Shown here piece by piece: positions 5,803-13,819 of a DNA stretch of 15,060 bases. This DNA is from an uncultured Bacteroidales bacterium (lineage in GTDB: Bacteria; Bacteroidota; Bacteroidia; Bacteroidales; Bacteroidaceae), in assembly GCA_937916465.1 (NCBI GenBank), contig CALFTK010000010.1, forward strand, positions 1 to 15,060, in the 5' to 3' direction. Numbering within the stretch: position 1 is the stretch's first letter; each line of letters opens with the position of its first letter. Position numbers and translations under genes: made by a program. The notes under the pieces were generated by a model. That model was not told the DNA's origin. It saw nothing but the letters and a program-made list of their open reading frames with translations, and searched no databases.

Positions 5803-7914
5803 ATGATGAAAAGAATAGCAACTATAGCAATGGCTTTAATGCCAATGGTAACAATCTCTTCTGCCACAATCGATGGTTTTGAAGAAGCGTATAACAAAAC
5901 ATCTTTTGCCGATTATTATAATAGGTATATAGATAACAATATGCAGGCTCCGGTGTGGGATGGTACAGACCGTTTTCTCTATAGTATAAGAGTTGATAAT
6001 AAAGAACAGGTTTTTGCAGTAGATATAAAAGCCGCTACTCAGGTTCAGGTAGATAACGATTCAATAAACAGATTAGGCAGACCTGCATCGAATGTAAATC
6101 AGGGATATGGAAATTATTGGGGCGGGCAGCAGCGTAGAAATATATCGCCCGATGGCAAATGGGAACTCTATATACGCGATTTCAACGTATGGATTAAGGA
6201 GAATGGTACAAATAAAGAGTTCCAGCTAAGTTTTGACGGAGCAGAGAGAGCCGGTTACGGTCAGCTACGTTGGTCGCCCGATTCACGAACCATTTTTGCC
6301 ATGAAACAGTATGAAGTTGATACTCGCCAGATATTATTGGCAGAAAGCAGACCCACAAATCAAACTCAGCCAAATTATAGATGGATAGACTATGCAAAAC
6401 CGGGTGATGCGCTTGCTCAGAATATACCTGTTCTGTTCAATGTGGAAACAAAACAACAGATACCGTTTGATGCATCGTCATTCAATAATCAGTACAGTCT
6501 GTATTTCAGTGCGTGGAGTCCTGATTCCAAGTATGCCATCTTCCACTATAATCAACGTGGACATCAGGTATATCAGATAGTGGCTATAAACACTGAAACA
6601 GGTGAATACAGGGCATTGGTAGATGAACAGAGCAACACCTTTATATATTATAACGACATTGTAACTCGTTATTTAGACGGTGGAAATACACTGCTATTTA
6701 CATCAGAACGTGATAACTGGCGTCATCTCTATACAGTAGATATAGCAACCGGTAATGTTAAGCAGATAACAAAGGGTAAATGGAATGTCAGGGAGATACT
6801 TCATTTAGATGAAGAACAGGGCATAATACTATGCTATGCAAATGGATTGAAGGCCAAAGAAGAACGCGGAAATGTAGCTCCAGGAACAGTGTCGGCTGCA
6901 GGGAAAAAGGGTAAACCTCAAGGCGAAGATCCATATAACAAACATCTTATAAAGGTAGAAATAGCTACGGGAAAAGTAACGGATTTAACTCCGGAAAACG
7001 GACATCATACGGTCTATTTTAATGGAAACTATAGCTATTTTGTAGATAACTATTCAAGACCCGATATGGCGCCGGTTGCGGTTCTTAAAGAGAGTGGTAG
7101 CGGAAAGGTAGTACTGCCATTGCAAACAGCCAAATTAGATAGATTGTTGGAAACAGGTTACACACTGCCCGAAGTATTTGTAGCAAAGGGTAGAGATGGA
7201 AAAACAGATATATGGGGTACAATACATCGTCCTTCTAATTTTGACCCTACAAAGAAATATCCCGTTATAGAGTATATTTATGCTGGGCCGCACGATTCGT
7301 TTGTAGATAAAAACTTTGTAATCAGAAACCGCTTTGATCGTCTTAAAGAGATGGGCTTTATAGTGGTCTATATAGATGGAATGGGTACAGATAACCGTTC
7401 AAAAGAGTTTCAGGATGTATGTTGGCGCAACCTGAAAGATGCAGGTTTTCCCGATAGAATTTTATGGATGAAGGCGGCAGCATCAGTTTATCCTGAAATG
7501 GATATAGACAAGGTGGGAATTTACGGTTATTCGGCTGGAGGTCAGAGCGCAATGGGAGCACTGCTCTTTTATCCTGAATTTTATAAGGTAGCAGTAGCGC
7601 TATGTGGTTGTCACGATAACAGAATGGATAAAATATGGTGGAATGAACAGTGGATGGGCTATCCTATAGGACCGTGGTACGGAGAATCATCGAATGTGGA
7701 TAATGCCCATAAACTGCAAGGTGATTTGTTGTTGATAAATGGAGAACTTGATGATAATGTGGATCCCGCATCCACGCTTCAAGTTGTATCTGAACTTGTT
7801 AAGCACAACAAACAGTTTGAACAACTTTACCTGCCGGGACATAATCATAATTTGGGAAGTGAATACATTACTCGCAGGATATATGAATTTTTTTATAGAA
7901 AATGTAGAAACTAA
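5803..7914 (+). CDS. secreted S9 family dipeptidyl peptidase (DPP IV-like)
   Basis: A 703-residue serine peptidase of family S9B, which releases N-terminal dipeptides, usually X-Pro, in the periplasm. The N-terminus is a signal peptide (about 1-21). A beta-propeller domain spans about 45-460, with repeated blade motifs such as ISPDGKW, RWSPDSRTIF and AWSPDSKYAIF. The alpha/beta-hydrolase domain follows. The nucleophile lies in GYSAGG (Ser577). The acid is Asp650 in GELDDNV, and the base is His682 in GHNHNLG, 32 residues later, the same spacing as in human DPP IV. GYSAGG replaces the commoner GWSYGG, which may change specificity. There are two adjacent ATGs at 5803 and 5806. Only 53 bases separate it from the sugar operon, so read-through transcription is possible, though its role there is not obvious. 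Confidence 0.92.
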   Translation: MMKRIATIAMALMPMVTISSATIDGFEEAYNKTSFADYYNRYIDNNMQAPVWDGTDRFLYSIRVDNKEQVFAVDIKAATQVQVDNDSINRLGRPASNVNQGYGNYWGGQQRRNISPDGKWELYIRDFNVWIKENGTNKEFQLSFDGAERAGYGQLRWSPDSRTIFAMKQYEVDTRQILLAESRPTNQTQPNYRWIDYAKPGDALAQNIPVLFNVETKQQIPFDASSFNNQYSLYFSAWSPDSKYAIFHYNQRGHQVYQIVAINTETGEYRALVDEQSNTFIYYNDIVTRYLDGGNTLLFTSERDNWRHLYTVDIATGNVKQITKGKWNVREILHLDEEQGIILCYANGLKAKEERGNVAPGTVSAAGKKGKPQGEDPYNKHLIKVEIATGKVTDLTPENGHHTVYFNGNYSYFVDNYSRPDMAPVAVLKESGSGKVVLPLQTAKLDRLLETGYTLPEVFVAKGRDGKTDIWGTIHRPSNFDPTKKYPVIEYIYAGPHDSFVDKNFVIRNRFDRLKEMGFIVVYIDGMGTDNRSKEFQDVCWRNLKDAGFPDRILWMKAAASVYPEMDIDKVGIYGYSAGGQSAMGALLFYPEFYKVAVALCGCHDNRMDKIWWNEQWMGYPIGPWYGESSNVDNAHKLQGDLLLINGELDDNVDPASTLQVVSELVKHNKQFEQLYLPGHNHNLGSEYITRRIYEFFYRKCRN

Positions 7915-7967
7915 TATAGGTTTTTACTACTTTTACAAATCTTAACCTAATTAGAACCATTAAAATT

Positions 7968-8900
7968 ATGCAATACAGAAGAATAGGAAAAACCGCAATG
8001 GAAGTGTCGGCACTCAGTTTTGGTGCATCGTCATTAGGTGGCGTGTTTCATTCCATTAAAGAACAAGAGGCTATTGAAGCAGTGTTTATGGCCATAGATT
8101 GTGGAATGAATTTCATAGATGTATCGCCTTATTATGGACATTATAAAGCAGAAACAGTTTTAGGTAAAGCGCTGAAACAGATACCGCGTAACAAATACTA
8201 TCTGTCAACAAAGGTAGGCAGATACGGAAAAGATGGAGTAAACACTTGGGATTATTCTGCCAAACGTGCAGTAGAGAGTGTTTATGAAAGTATGGAGCGA
8301 CTTAACGTAGAACATATAGACCTTATCAACGTACACGATATAGAGTTTGCCAATCTGGAACAGGTGGCGAAAGAGACAGTTCCGGCACTCGTAGAACTGC
8401 GCGAAAAAGGATTGGTAAGCTACGTAGGCATAACAGACCTTCAGTTAGAGAATCTGAAATGGGTAGTAGAAAACGTAGAAGAGGGTAGTATAGATTCTAT
8501 TCTGAACTTCTGCCACAACTGTTTGAACGATGATAAACTGACCGATTTTCTGGATTTCTTTGAAGAGAGAGGCATAGGTGTAATAAACGCATCGCCACTA
8601 TCTATGGGACTACTCTCACAACGCGGAATACCGGACTGGCATCCTGCACCCAAACCACTTGTAGAGGCATGTAGCCAAGCCGCAGCGTTCTGTACAGAAC
8701 AGGGCTATCCAATTGAAAAACTGGCTATACAGTATTCCATACAGAACCCACGCATAGCATCTACACTATTCAGCAGTGCAAATCCGCAGAACGTAAAACG
8801 CAATGTAGAGTGGGCTATGGAACCAATAGATATGCAGTTGGTAGAGAAAGTGCGTGAAATAATAGGCAATCAGTTCAGAGTAAGCTGGAAAAACTCATGA
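7968..8900 (+). CDS. aldo/keto reductase, probable L-galactose (L-fucose) 1-dehydrogenase
   Basis: A 310-residue cytoplasmic NAD(P)-dependent aldo/keto reductase. The catalytic tetrad is complete: Asp51 and Tyr56 in DVSPYYG, Lys82 in STKVG, and His123 in NVHD. It resembles the group of plant L-galactose dehydrogenase and bacterial D-threo-aldose (L-fucose) 1-dehydrogenases, which oxidise the anomeric carbon to a lactone. The family, together with the lactonase, zinc dehydrogenase and FucP genes behind it, fits the L-galactose pathway described in Bacteroides vulgatus; I infer L-galactose to L-galactono-lactone. L-fucose is the main alternative. It is the first gene of a tight operon, and its stop overlaps the next start (ATGA at 8897). 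By hand count 17 of 22 isoleucine codons are ATA. Confidence 0.85.
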   Translation: MQYRRIGKTAMEVSALSFGASSLGGVFHSIKEQEAIEAVFMAIDCGMNFIDVSPYYGHYKAETVLGKALKQIPRNKYYLSTKVGRYGKDGVNTWDYSAKRAVESVYESMERLNVEHIDLINVHDIEFANLEQVAKETVPALVELREKGLVSYVGITDLQLENLKWVVENVEEGSIDSILNFCHNCLNDDKLTDFLDFFEERGIGVINASPLSMGLLSQRGIPDWHPAPKPLVEACSQAAAFCTEQGYPIEKLAIQYSIQNPRIASTLFSSANPQNVKRNVEWAMEPIDMQLVEKVREIIGNQFRVSWKNS

Positions 8901-9811
8901 TAATAGATGCACATGCCCACCTGTGGCTTAAACAGGACACTGTGGTAGATGGAATGCCCATTCGCACAATGGAAAACGGACGCTCGCTCTTTATGGGCGA
9001 AGTACGCCAAATGGTACCCCCGTTTATGATAGATGGCAAAAACAGTGCAGAAGTTTTCCTTTCAAATATGGATTATGCACAGGTATCGGCAGCAGTTATA
9101 ACCCAGGAATTTATAGACGGTATTCAGAACAGTTATCTTGCAGAAGTAGTACAGAAATATCCAAATCGCTTTTTTGTGTGCGGAATGTGTGAATTTCGTA
9201 AACCGGGATTCCTGCCGCAAGCGCAAGAACTGTTGGAGAATGGTTTTCGTGCCATAAAAATACCGGCTCAAAGGCTGCTTCTAAAAGAGGGCAGGGTAAT
9301 GCTTACATCAGACGAAATGATGCAGATGTTTCATCTAATGGAACAGAAAAATGCCATTTTATCCATAGATTTAGCTGATGGCGATGAGCAGGTGGCAGAA
9401 ATGGAAGAGATTGTGCAAGAGTGCCCAGGTTTAAAGATAGCCATAGGCCATTTTGGAATGGTAACACGCCAAGGATGGCTGGAGCAGATAAAATTGGCAC
9501 GCCATAAAAACGTAATGATAGAATCGGGTGGTATAACATGGCTGTTCAATGATGAATTCTATCCGTTCCCATCGGCCATAAAAGCAATAAAAGAGGCTGC
9601 CTATACAGTAGGTATGGAGAAACTGATGTGGGGTTCTGATTATCCCAGAACCATAACAGCAATCACCTACAAAATGTCATACGATTTTGTAACAAAGAGC
9701 AAAGAACTGACAGAAAAAGAGAAGAGTCTGTTTTTAGGAGAAAACGCTATGGCATTCTACGGATTTACAAATCCTGTGGAACTACCATACATTAAAAATA
9801 TGAGCGAATAA
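8897..9811 (+). CDS. amidohydrolase (COG3618-like), probable L-galactono/L-fucono-lactonase
   Basis: A 304-residue TIM-barrel amidohydrolase of the amidohydrolase_2 (COG3618) type, cytoplasmic with no signal peptide. Metal-site residues are visible: DAHAH at the N-terminus (His6, His8), Lys121 in AIKIP, His185 in IGHFGM and Asp248 in WGSDYPR. Characterised COG3618 members hydrolyse sugar lactones such as L-fucono-1,5-lactone and L-galactono-lactone. The gene overlaps the dehydrogenase gene by four bases, so translation is coupled, and the pair would oxidise the sugar and open the lactone in turn. It is 12 bases from the zinc dehydrogenase gene. The family is secure; the lactone specificity is inferred from the operon. 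Confidence 0.85.
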   Translation: MIIDAHAHLWLKQDTVVDGMPIRTMENGRSLFMGEVRQMVPPFMIDGKNSAEVFLSNMDYAQVSAAVITQEFIDGIQNSYLAEVVQKYPNRFFVCGMCEFRKPGFLPQAQELLENGFRAIKIPAQRLLLKEGRVMLTSDEMMQMFHLMEQKNAILSIDLADGDEQVAEMEEIVQECPGLKIAIGHFGMVTRQGWLEQIKLARHKNVMIESGGITWLFNDEFYPFPSAIKAIKEAAYTVGMEKLMWGSDYPRTITAITYKMSYDFVTKSKELTEKEKSLFLGENAMAFYGFTNPVELPYIKNMSE

Positions 9812-9823
9812 TAACAAAACAAT

Positions 9824-10846
9824 ATGAGAGCTATTCAAATTCCTGCTGCTGGGCAGATGACAGTAGTAGATGTAGAAAAACCTGAATTACAATATGGGCA
9901 GGTATTGATAAGGATAAACTATGTAGGCTTTTGCGGAAGCGATTTGAACACATATCGTGGTATGAACCCAATGGTAAAGATGCCCGTAATACCCGGACAC
10001 GAAATAGGCGCAACCATAGAAGCAGTAGCAGAAGGAGTGCCTGATAATATAAAACCCGGTATGGTAGTCACAGTAAATCCATATACCAATTGCGGTCAGT
10101 GTTCAGCCTGTCTTTCAGGTCACCCAAACGCATGTAAAGACAATCAGACATTAGGTGTGCAGCGTAATGGTGCCATGCAGGACTATCTGGCTGTGCCATG
10201 GCAAAAAATCATTCCTGCAGCAACTATATCGCCTTTGCAGAGTGCATTGATAGAACCAATGAGTGTAGGCTTTCATGCAGTGAATCGTGCAGAAGTTACA
10301 GACATTGATACCGTAATGGTAATAGGTTGCGGAATGATAGGAATGGGAGCTATAGTAAGGGCTGCCCTACGAGGTTCAACAGTTATAGCTGTGGATGTAG
10401 ATGATGAGAAACTTGAATTGGCAAAGAGTATAGGTGCAAAACATACTATAAACAGTAAAACCGAAGATATTCATAGCCGTCTGATGGATATAACAGATGG
10501 ATTTGGTCCGTCGGTCTGCATAGAAGCTGTTGGAAGTCCGGTTACATATAGATGTGCAATAGATGAGATAGCCTTTTCCGGACGTGTAGTATTTATAGGA
10601 TATGCAAAAACAGAAATTGAATTCCAAACAAAACTATTTGTCCAAAAAGAACTAACAATACGCGGATCGCGTAATGCTATGCCTGAAGATTTTCGTGCAG
10701 TGATAAACTGGATGAAAGAGAACAGCAAGACTGCACAACCATTTATAACGTCGGTAGTTAAGCCGCAACAGGCGGAACAGGCTATGCAGAAATGGATGGA
10801 AAACCCCGGAAAGGTGTTCAGAATAGTAGTAGATTTCAATAACTAA
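9824..10846 (+). CDS. zinc-dependent medium-chain dehydrogenase, probable L-galactonate 5-dehydrogenase
   Basis: A 340-residue MDR-type alcohol dehydrogenase. Catalytic-zinc ligands are Cys37 (GFCGSD), His59 and Glu60 (PGHE), and Glu144. The structural-zinc lobe has four cysteines (90, 93, 96 and 104, in NCGQCSAC and NAC). The Rossmann motif is GCGMIG (168-173), with Asp191 after the second strand pointing to NAD. Relatives act on polyols and sugar acids, for example sorbitol, L-idonate, and E. coli LgoD, which converts L-galactonate to D-tagaturonate. In this operon it most plausibly does the same with the L-galactonate made by the previous two enzymes. D-tagaturonate would then enter the uronate pathway, whose genes are not in the window. 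The family is certain; the substrate is inferred. Confidence 0.85.
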   Translation: MRAIQIPAAGQMTVVDVEKPELQYGQVLIRINYVGFCGSDLNTYRGMNPMVKMPVIPGHEIGATIEAVAEGVPDNIKPGMVVTVNPYTNCGQCSACLSGHPNACKDNQTLGVQRNGAMQDYLAVPWQKIIPAATISPLQSALIEPMSVGFHAVNRAEVTDIDTVMVIGCGMIGMGAIVRAALRGSTVIAVDVDDEKLELAKSIGAKHTINSKTEDIHSRLMDITDGFGPSVCIEAVGSPVTYRCAIDEIAFSGRVVFIGYAKTEIEFQTKLFVQKELTIRGSRNAMPEDFRAVINWMKENSKTAQPFITSVVKPQQAEQAMQKWMENPGKVFRIVVDFNN

Positions 10847-10880
10847 CCTTATTAGATTATTAACTAACAATTAATGCAAT

Positions 10881-12170
10881 ATGAAACAAAAAGAATCCTT
10901 GTTTAAATATAATGGCGTAAATTATTTAGTGCCATTTATTTTGGTAAGTATCCTATTCCTTCTTTGGGGTATAGCAAATAATATGACAGATACTCTGCTT
11001 AGTGCATTCAAACGCATAATGAGTATGTCTGATACTCAGACAACACTTATTCAGTTTGCTTTCTATGGCAGTTATTTCTGTTTTGCACTTCCTGCAGCAC
11101 TATACATTAAGAAATATTCCTACAAATCTGGTGTGATATTGGGTCTTGGACTTTATGCAGCAGGTGCAATATTGTTTTTCCCTGCAGCAAAAACAGCATC
11201 GTATGCATTCTATTTGGTAGCCATATACATATTGGCAGGTGGTTGCTCCATTTTGGAGACCACTGCAAACCCATATATACTTACTATGGGTTCTCCGCAA
11301 ACAGCAACACGCCGACTTAACGTAGCACAGGCATTTAACCCAATAGGTTCCATAACAGGTATTCTGCTTAGTCAGTTCTTTATTCTTTCAGAATTGAACA
11401 GTGCTACAGAAGCAGCACGCGCAGCAATGACTGAACAGGAACTTGAAGCCATACAAGCGCATGAACTGGGCGCAGTTACAGGTACATATATGACACTTGG
11501 CTTTGTGCTTTTGGGCATACTTGTGCTTATGCTCTTTGCAAATATGCCTAAGGGTGGCGATACCGATAAGAATATAGCACTTAAAGAGACCTTTGGCCGT
11601 CTGTTTAAGAACAAGAAATATCTGTTTGGAGTTATTGCACAGTTCTTCTATAACGGTGCGCAGATAGGTGTTTGGTCATTTACCATACGTTATGTAATGC
11701 AGGAACTCAATGTTTTAGAAAAAGACGCTTCAAATATATACCTGATAGCAATAATCTGTTTCTGTATATCACGTTTCATCTTTACATGGCTTATGAAGTA
11801 TTTTGCTCCATCCAGACTGATGAAGTGGGCTTCCTGGGGTGCTTTGATAGCTACCATATTGGTAATATTCACCAGTGGAATGGGATGGCTGCCTATAATA
11901 GCACTTATAGTAATATCTGTATTTATGTCATTGATGTTCCCAACCATATACGGTATAGCATTGGAAGATGTGGGCAACGACACCAAGATAGGTGCCAGTG
12001 GTCTTATTATGGCAATATTTGGTGGCGCAGTAATTACACCTGTTCAGGGTATGGTTTCTGATAAATTTGGAGTAAACATATCTTACATAGTGCCATTAAT
12101 CTGTTTCATAGTTATTTTGGCATTCTCGGTTTATGCAGATAAACAGAGAAAAGCAGTAACCGCAGCTTAA
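10881..12170 (+). CDS. fucP: FucP-family sugar:H+ symporter (MFS)
   Basis: A 429-residue inner-membrane major facilitator protein with about 12 hydrophobic segments. It shows the FucP signatures LETTANPYI (125-133) and RRLNVAQAFNPIGS (144-157). Asp37 (NNMTD) and Glu126 align with the residues needed for proton-coupled transport in E. coli FucP. E. coli FucP accepts L-fucose, L-galactose and D-arabinose, so it would suit the L-galactose operon. The gap to the zinc dehydrogenase gene is 34 bases and the direction is the same, so it is the last gene of the operon. A T run (12182-12188) follows the stop without a convincing stem. The exact substrate is not shown by sequence, so the symbol denotes the family. 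Confidence 0.88.
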   Translation: MKQKESLFKYNGVNYLVPFILVSILFLLWGIANNMTDTLLSAFKRIMSMSDTQTTLIQFAFYGSYFCFALPAALYIKKYSYKSGVILGLGLYAAGAILFFPAAKTASYAFYLVAIYILAGGCSILETTANPYILTMGSPQTATRRLNVAQAFNPIGSITGILLSQFFILSELNSATEAARAAMTEQELEAIQAHELGAVTGTYMTLGFVLLGILVLMLFANMPKGGDTDKNIALKETFGRLFKNKKYLFGVIAQFFYNGAQIGVWSFTIRYVMQELNVLEKDASNIYLIAIICFCISRFIFTWLMKYFAPSRLMKWASWGALIATILVIFTSGMGWLPIIALIVISVFMSLMFPTIYGIALEDVGNDTKIGASGLIMAIFGGAVITPVQGMVSDKFGVNISYIVPLICFIVILAFSVYADKQRKAVTAA

Positions 12171-12221
12171 TGTGGAGCACCTTTTTTTAGTGAAAAGAGA
12201 ATAACGAAGTAAAATTTGGAT

Positions 12222-12230
12222 TACATTTGC
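12222..12230 (+). promoter_or_regulatory. Bacteroidota -7 element before the inositol-phosphate synthase gene
   Basis: TACATTTGC is an exact match to TAnnTTTGC and ends 16 bases before the ATG, predicting a leader of about ten bases. No TTTG at the -33 position is seen. It suggests that this gene is transcribed separately from the sugar operon. Confidence 0.5.
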
Positions 12231-12246
12231 AAAAAAACAGCTTGCA

Positions 12247-13578
12247 ATGAAGAAAGATATTCAAGTAAAACCTGCAGAAGGTAAATTAGGAGTGTTGTGT
12301 ATTGGATTGGGTGGAGTAGCTTCTACCCTGATAGTAGGAACACTTATGGCCCGTAAAGGACTGGCAAAGCCTATAGGCGCATTCAGCCAGATAGGAAAGA
12401 TGCGTGTAGGTCGTGGTGCAGACAAACAATATCTTAGCGTAGGTGAAATAATCCCTATGACAGATTTAAACGACGTTGTTTTTGGTGCATGGGATATCTT
12501 TACCGATAATGCTTACGAAAGTGCCCTCTATTGTCAGGTACTAAAGAGAGAAGATATAGAACCTGTACGTGAAGAATTAGAGGCTATCAAGCCAATGAAA
12601 GCCTGTTATGACCCTTTCTATGCCGACAATCTGCTGAATCCTGAATTCGGTCGTGTTCCGGATCCTGTTTGGGCAAAACCTGAAGACACCCGTTGGAACT
12701 GGGCGCAGGCATTGCGTGAAGACATCAGAAACTTTAAGCAGGAAAACAGTTGTGACAGAGTGATAGTATTCTGGATAGCAAGCACAGAATATTATATACC
12801 TCGTAATGATGCTGTTCATGGTTCATTAGCCACTTTTGAAGCAGCAATGAAAGCTGACGATAAGATGAACCTGCCACCAAGTATGATATATGCATACGCA
12901 GCAATGATGGAGGGCTGTCCGTTTATTATGGGTGCTCCAAATCTATGCGTAGATATACCTGCAATGTTTGAATTGGCACAAAAGAATAATCTGCCTATTA
13001 TAGGTAAAGACTTCAAGAGCGGTCAGACCATGATGAAGAGTGCGCTTGCTCCTACATTTAAAACCCGTCTGCTGGGTGTAGAAGGATGGTTCTCTACAAA
13101 TATCTTAGGCAATAGAGATGGTCAGGTAACAGACAATCCTATGAACTTTGAAACCAAGCGCATAAGCAAATCATCGCCTGTAGAGTGGATACTTGAAGAA
13201 GAAGAGTATCCGGAACTATACAGCAACATATATCATAAGGTAAAAATTAACTACTATCCAACACGTAAAGACGATAAAGAGAGTTGGGATAACATAGACA
13301 TATTTGGTTGGATGAACTATCCTATGCAAATAAAGGTAAATTTCCTATGCAAAGATTCTATACTTGCAGCACCAATATGTTTAGACTTGATGTTGTTTGC
13401 CGATGTGGCTTTGCGTGCAGGTATGAGTGGCGTACAGCATTGGCTTTCGTTCTATGTAAAGAAACCAATGACCTACGATGATGAACGACCTGTTCACGAC
13501 CTGTTCCAACAGTTTGCAATGCTTAAAAACAAAATTCGCGAATTGGGTGGTTACGAACCGGATCAGGAATTGGATTAA
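12247..13578 (+). CDS. myo-inositol-1-phosphate synthase
   Basis: A 443-residue NAD-dependent isomerase that converts D-glucose 6-phosphate to 1L-myo-inositol 1-phosphate. The N-terminal nucleotide-binding loop is GLGGV (20-24). Conserved blocks include GAPNLCVD (229-236), GKDFKSGQT (253-261, with the lysines of the active-site region), FSTNILGNRDG (282-292), YYPTRKD and WDNIDIFGW (336-355), and CKDSILAAP (368-376). It belongs to the bacterial/Bacteroidota form (about 430 residues), shorter than the eukaryotic enzyme. In Bacteroides a similar enzyme supplies inositol for phosphoinositol sphingolipids and sits in a lipid gene cluster. No phosphatidyltransferase or phosphatase gene is next to it here, so either it is a second copy or the cluster is split. 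It has its own promoter and a strong terminator, so it is probably monocistronic. Confidence 0.88.
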   Translation: MKKDIQVKPAEGKLGVLCIGLGGVASTLIVGTLMARKGLAKPIGAFSQIGKMRVGRGADKQYLSVGEIIPMTDLNDVVFGAWDIFTDNAYESALYCQVLKREDIEPVREELEAIKPMKACYDPFYADNLLNPEFGRVPDPVWAKPEDTRWNWAQALREDIRNFKQENSCDRVIVFWIASTEYYIPRNDAVHGSLATFEAAMKADDKMNLPPSMIYAYAAMMEGCPFIMGAPNLCVDIPAMFELAQKNNLPIIGKDFKSGQTMMKSALAPTFKTRLLGVEGWFSTNILGNRDGQVTDNPMNFETKRISKSSPVEWILEEEEYPELYSNIYHKVKINYYPTRKDDKESWDNIDIFGWMNYPMQIKVNFLCKDSILAAPICLDLMLFADVALRAGMSGVQHWLSFYVKKPMTYDDERPVHDLFQQFAMLKNKIRELGGYEPDQELD

Positions 13579-13597
13579 ATAGAATAGATATATAATT

Positions 13598-13641
13598 AAA
13601 GAGGTGGTTTAAATTTAGATAGTTTGAATTGCCTCTTTTTT
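13598..13641 (+). terminator. rho-independent terminator of the inositol-phosphate synthase gene
   Basis: AAAGAGG (13598-13604) pairs with CCTCTTT (13632-13638), and the stem continues inward with A-U and G-U pairs to a 5-base loop (13616-13620), about 18 pairs in total. A T run follows to 13641. It starts 20 bases after the stop codon. Confidence 0.85.
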
Positions 13642-13658
13642 CATTTTTGAACCAGTGC

Positions 13659-13719
13659 TATTCCGCAAATCTTATAATATTTAAGGAGTTTATTCCGCAA
13701 ATCTTATAATATTTAAGGA
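13659..13719. repeat. two direct copies of a 29-bp sequence, 3 bases apart
   Basis: Bases 13659-13687 and 13691-13719 are identical over 29 bp, giving a 32-bp period. The unit contains CTTATAATATTTAAG, which is close to palindromic. It lies in the non-coding gap (13579-13819) between two convergent genes, so a promoter operator is unlikely there. The rest of this gap (13720-13819) shows nothing I can name. It may be a recent slip duplication. Confidence 0.9.
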
Positions 13720-13819
13720 TTTTGTCTATATTTCCTGACCTTATCATTACGTCATCCATATAGACTTCAAAATCACTACTGCAGAGGATTTAAGAATACA
13801 ATAACGAAAAAATAGAACA

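Noticed and set aside
7915..7967. Separate promoter for the L-galactose operon
   Set aside because: TACTTTTA at 7928-7935 is one base from the -7 consensus, but no -33 element is seen; too weak to list.
10471..10839. 122-residue minus-strand ORF
   Set aside because: It is a shadow of the zinc dehydrogenase gene with no domain of its own.
12171..12246. Terminator between the permease and the inositol-phosphate synthase genes
   Set aside because: A T run exists (12182-12188), but the preceding GTGGAGCAC gives only a 3-bp stem.
13659..13719. CRISPR-like array
   Set aside because: There are only two copies, the spacer is 3 bases, and no cas genes are present.
13658..13759. Minus-strand 33-residue ORF (MDDVMIRSGN...) overlapping the 29-bp repeats
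   Set aside because: It is short, resembles nothing I know, and half of it is the repeat read twice in different frames.
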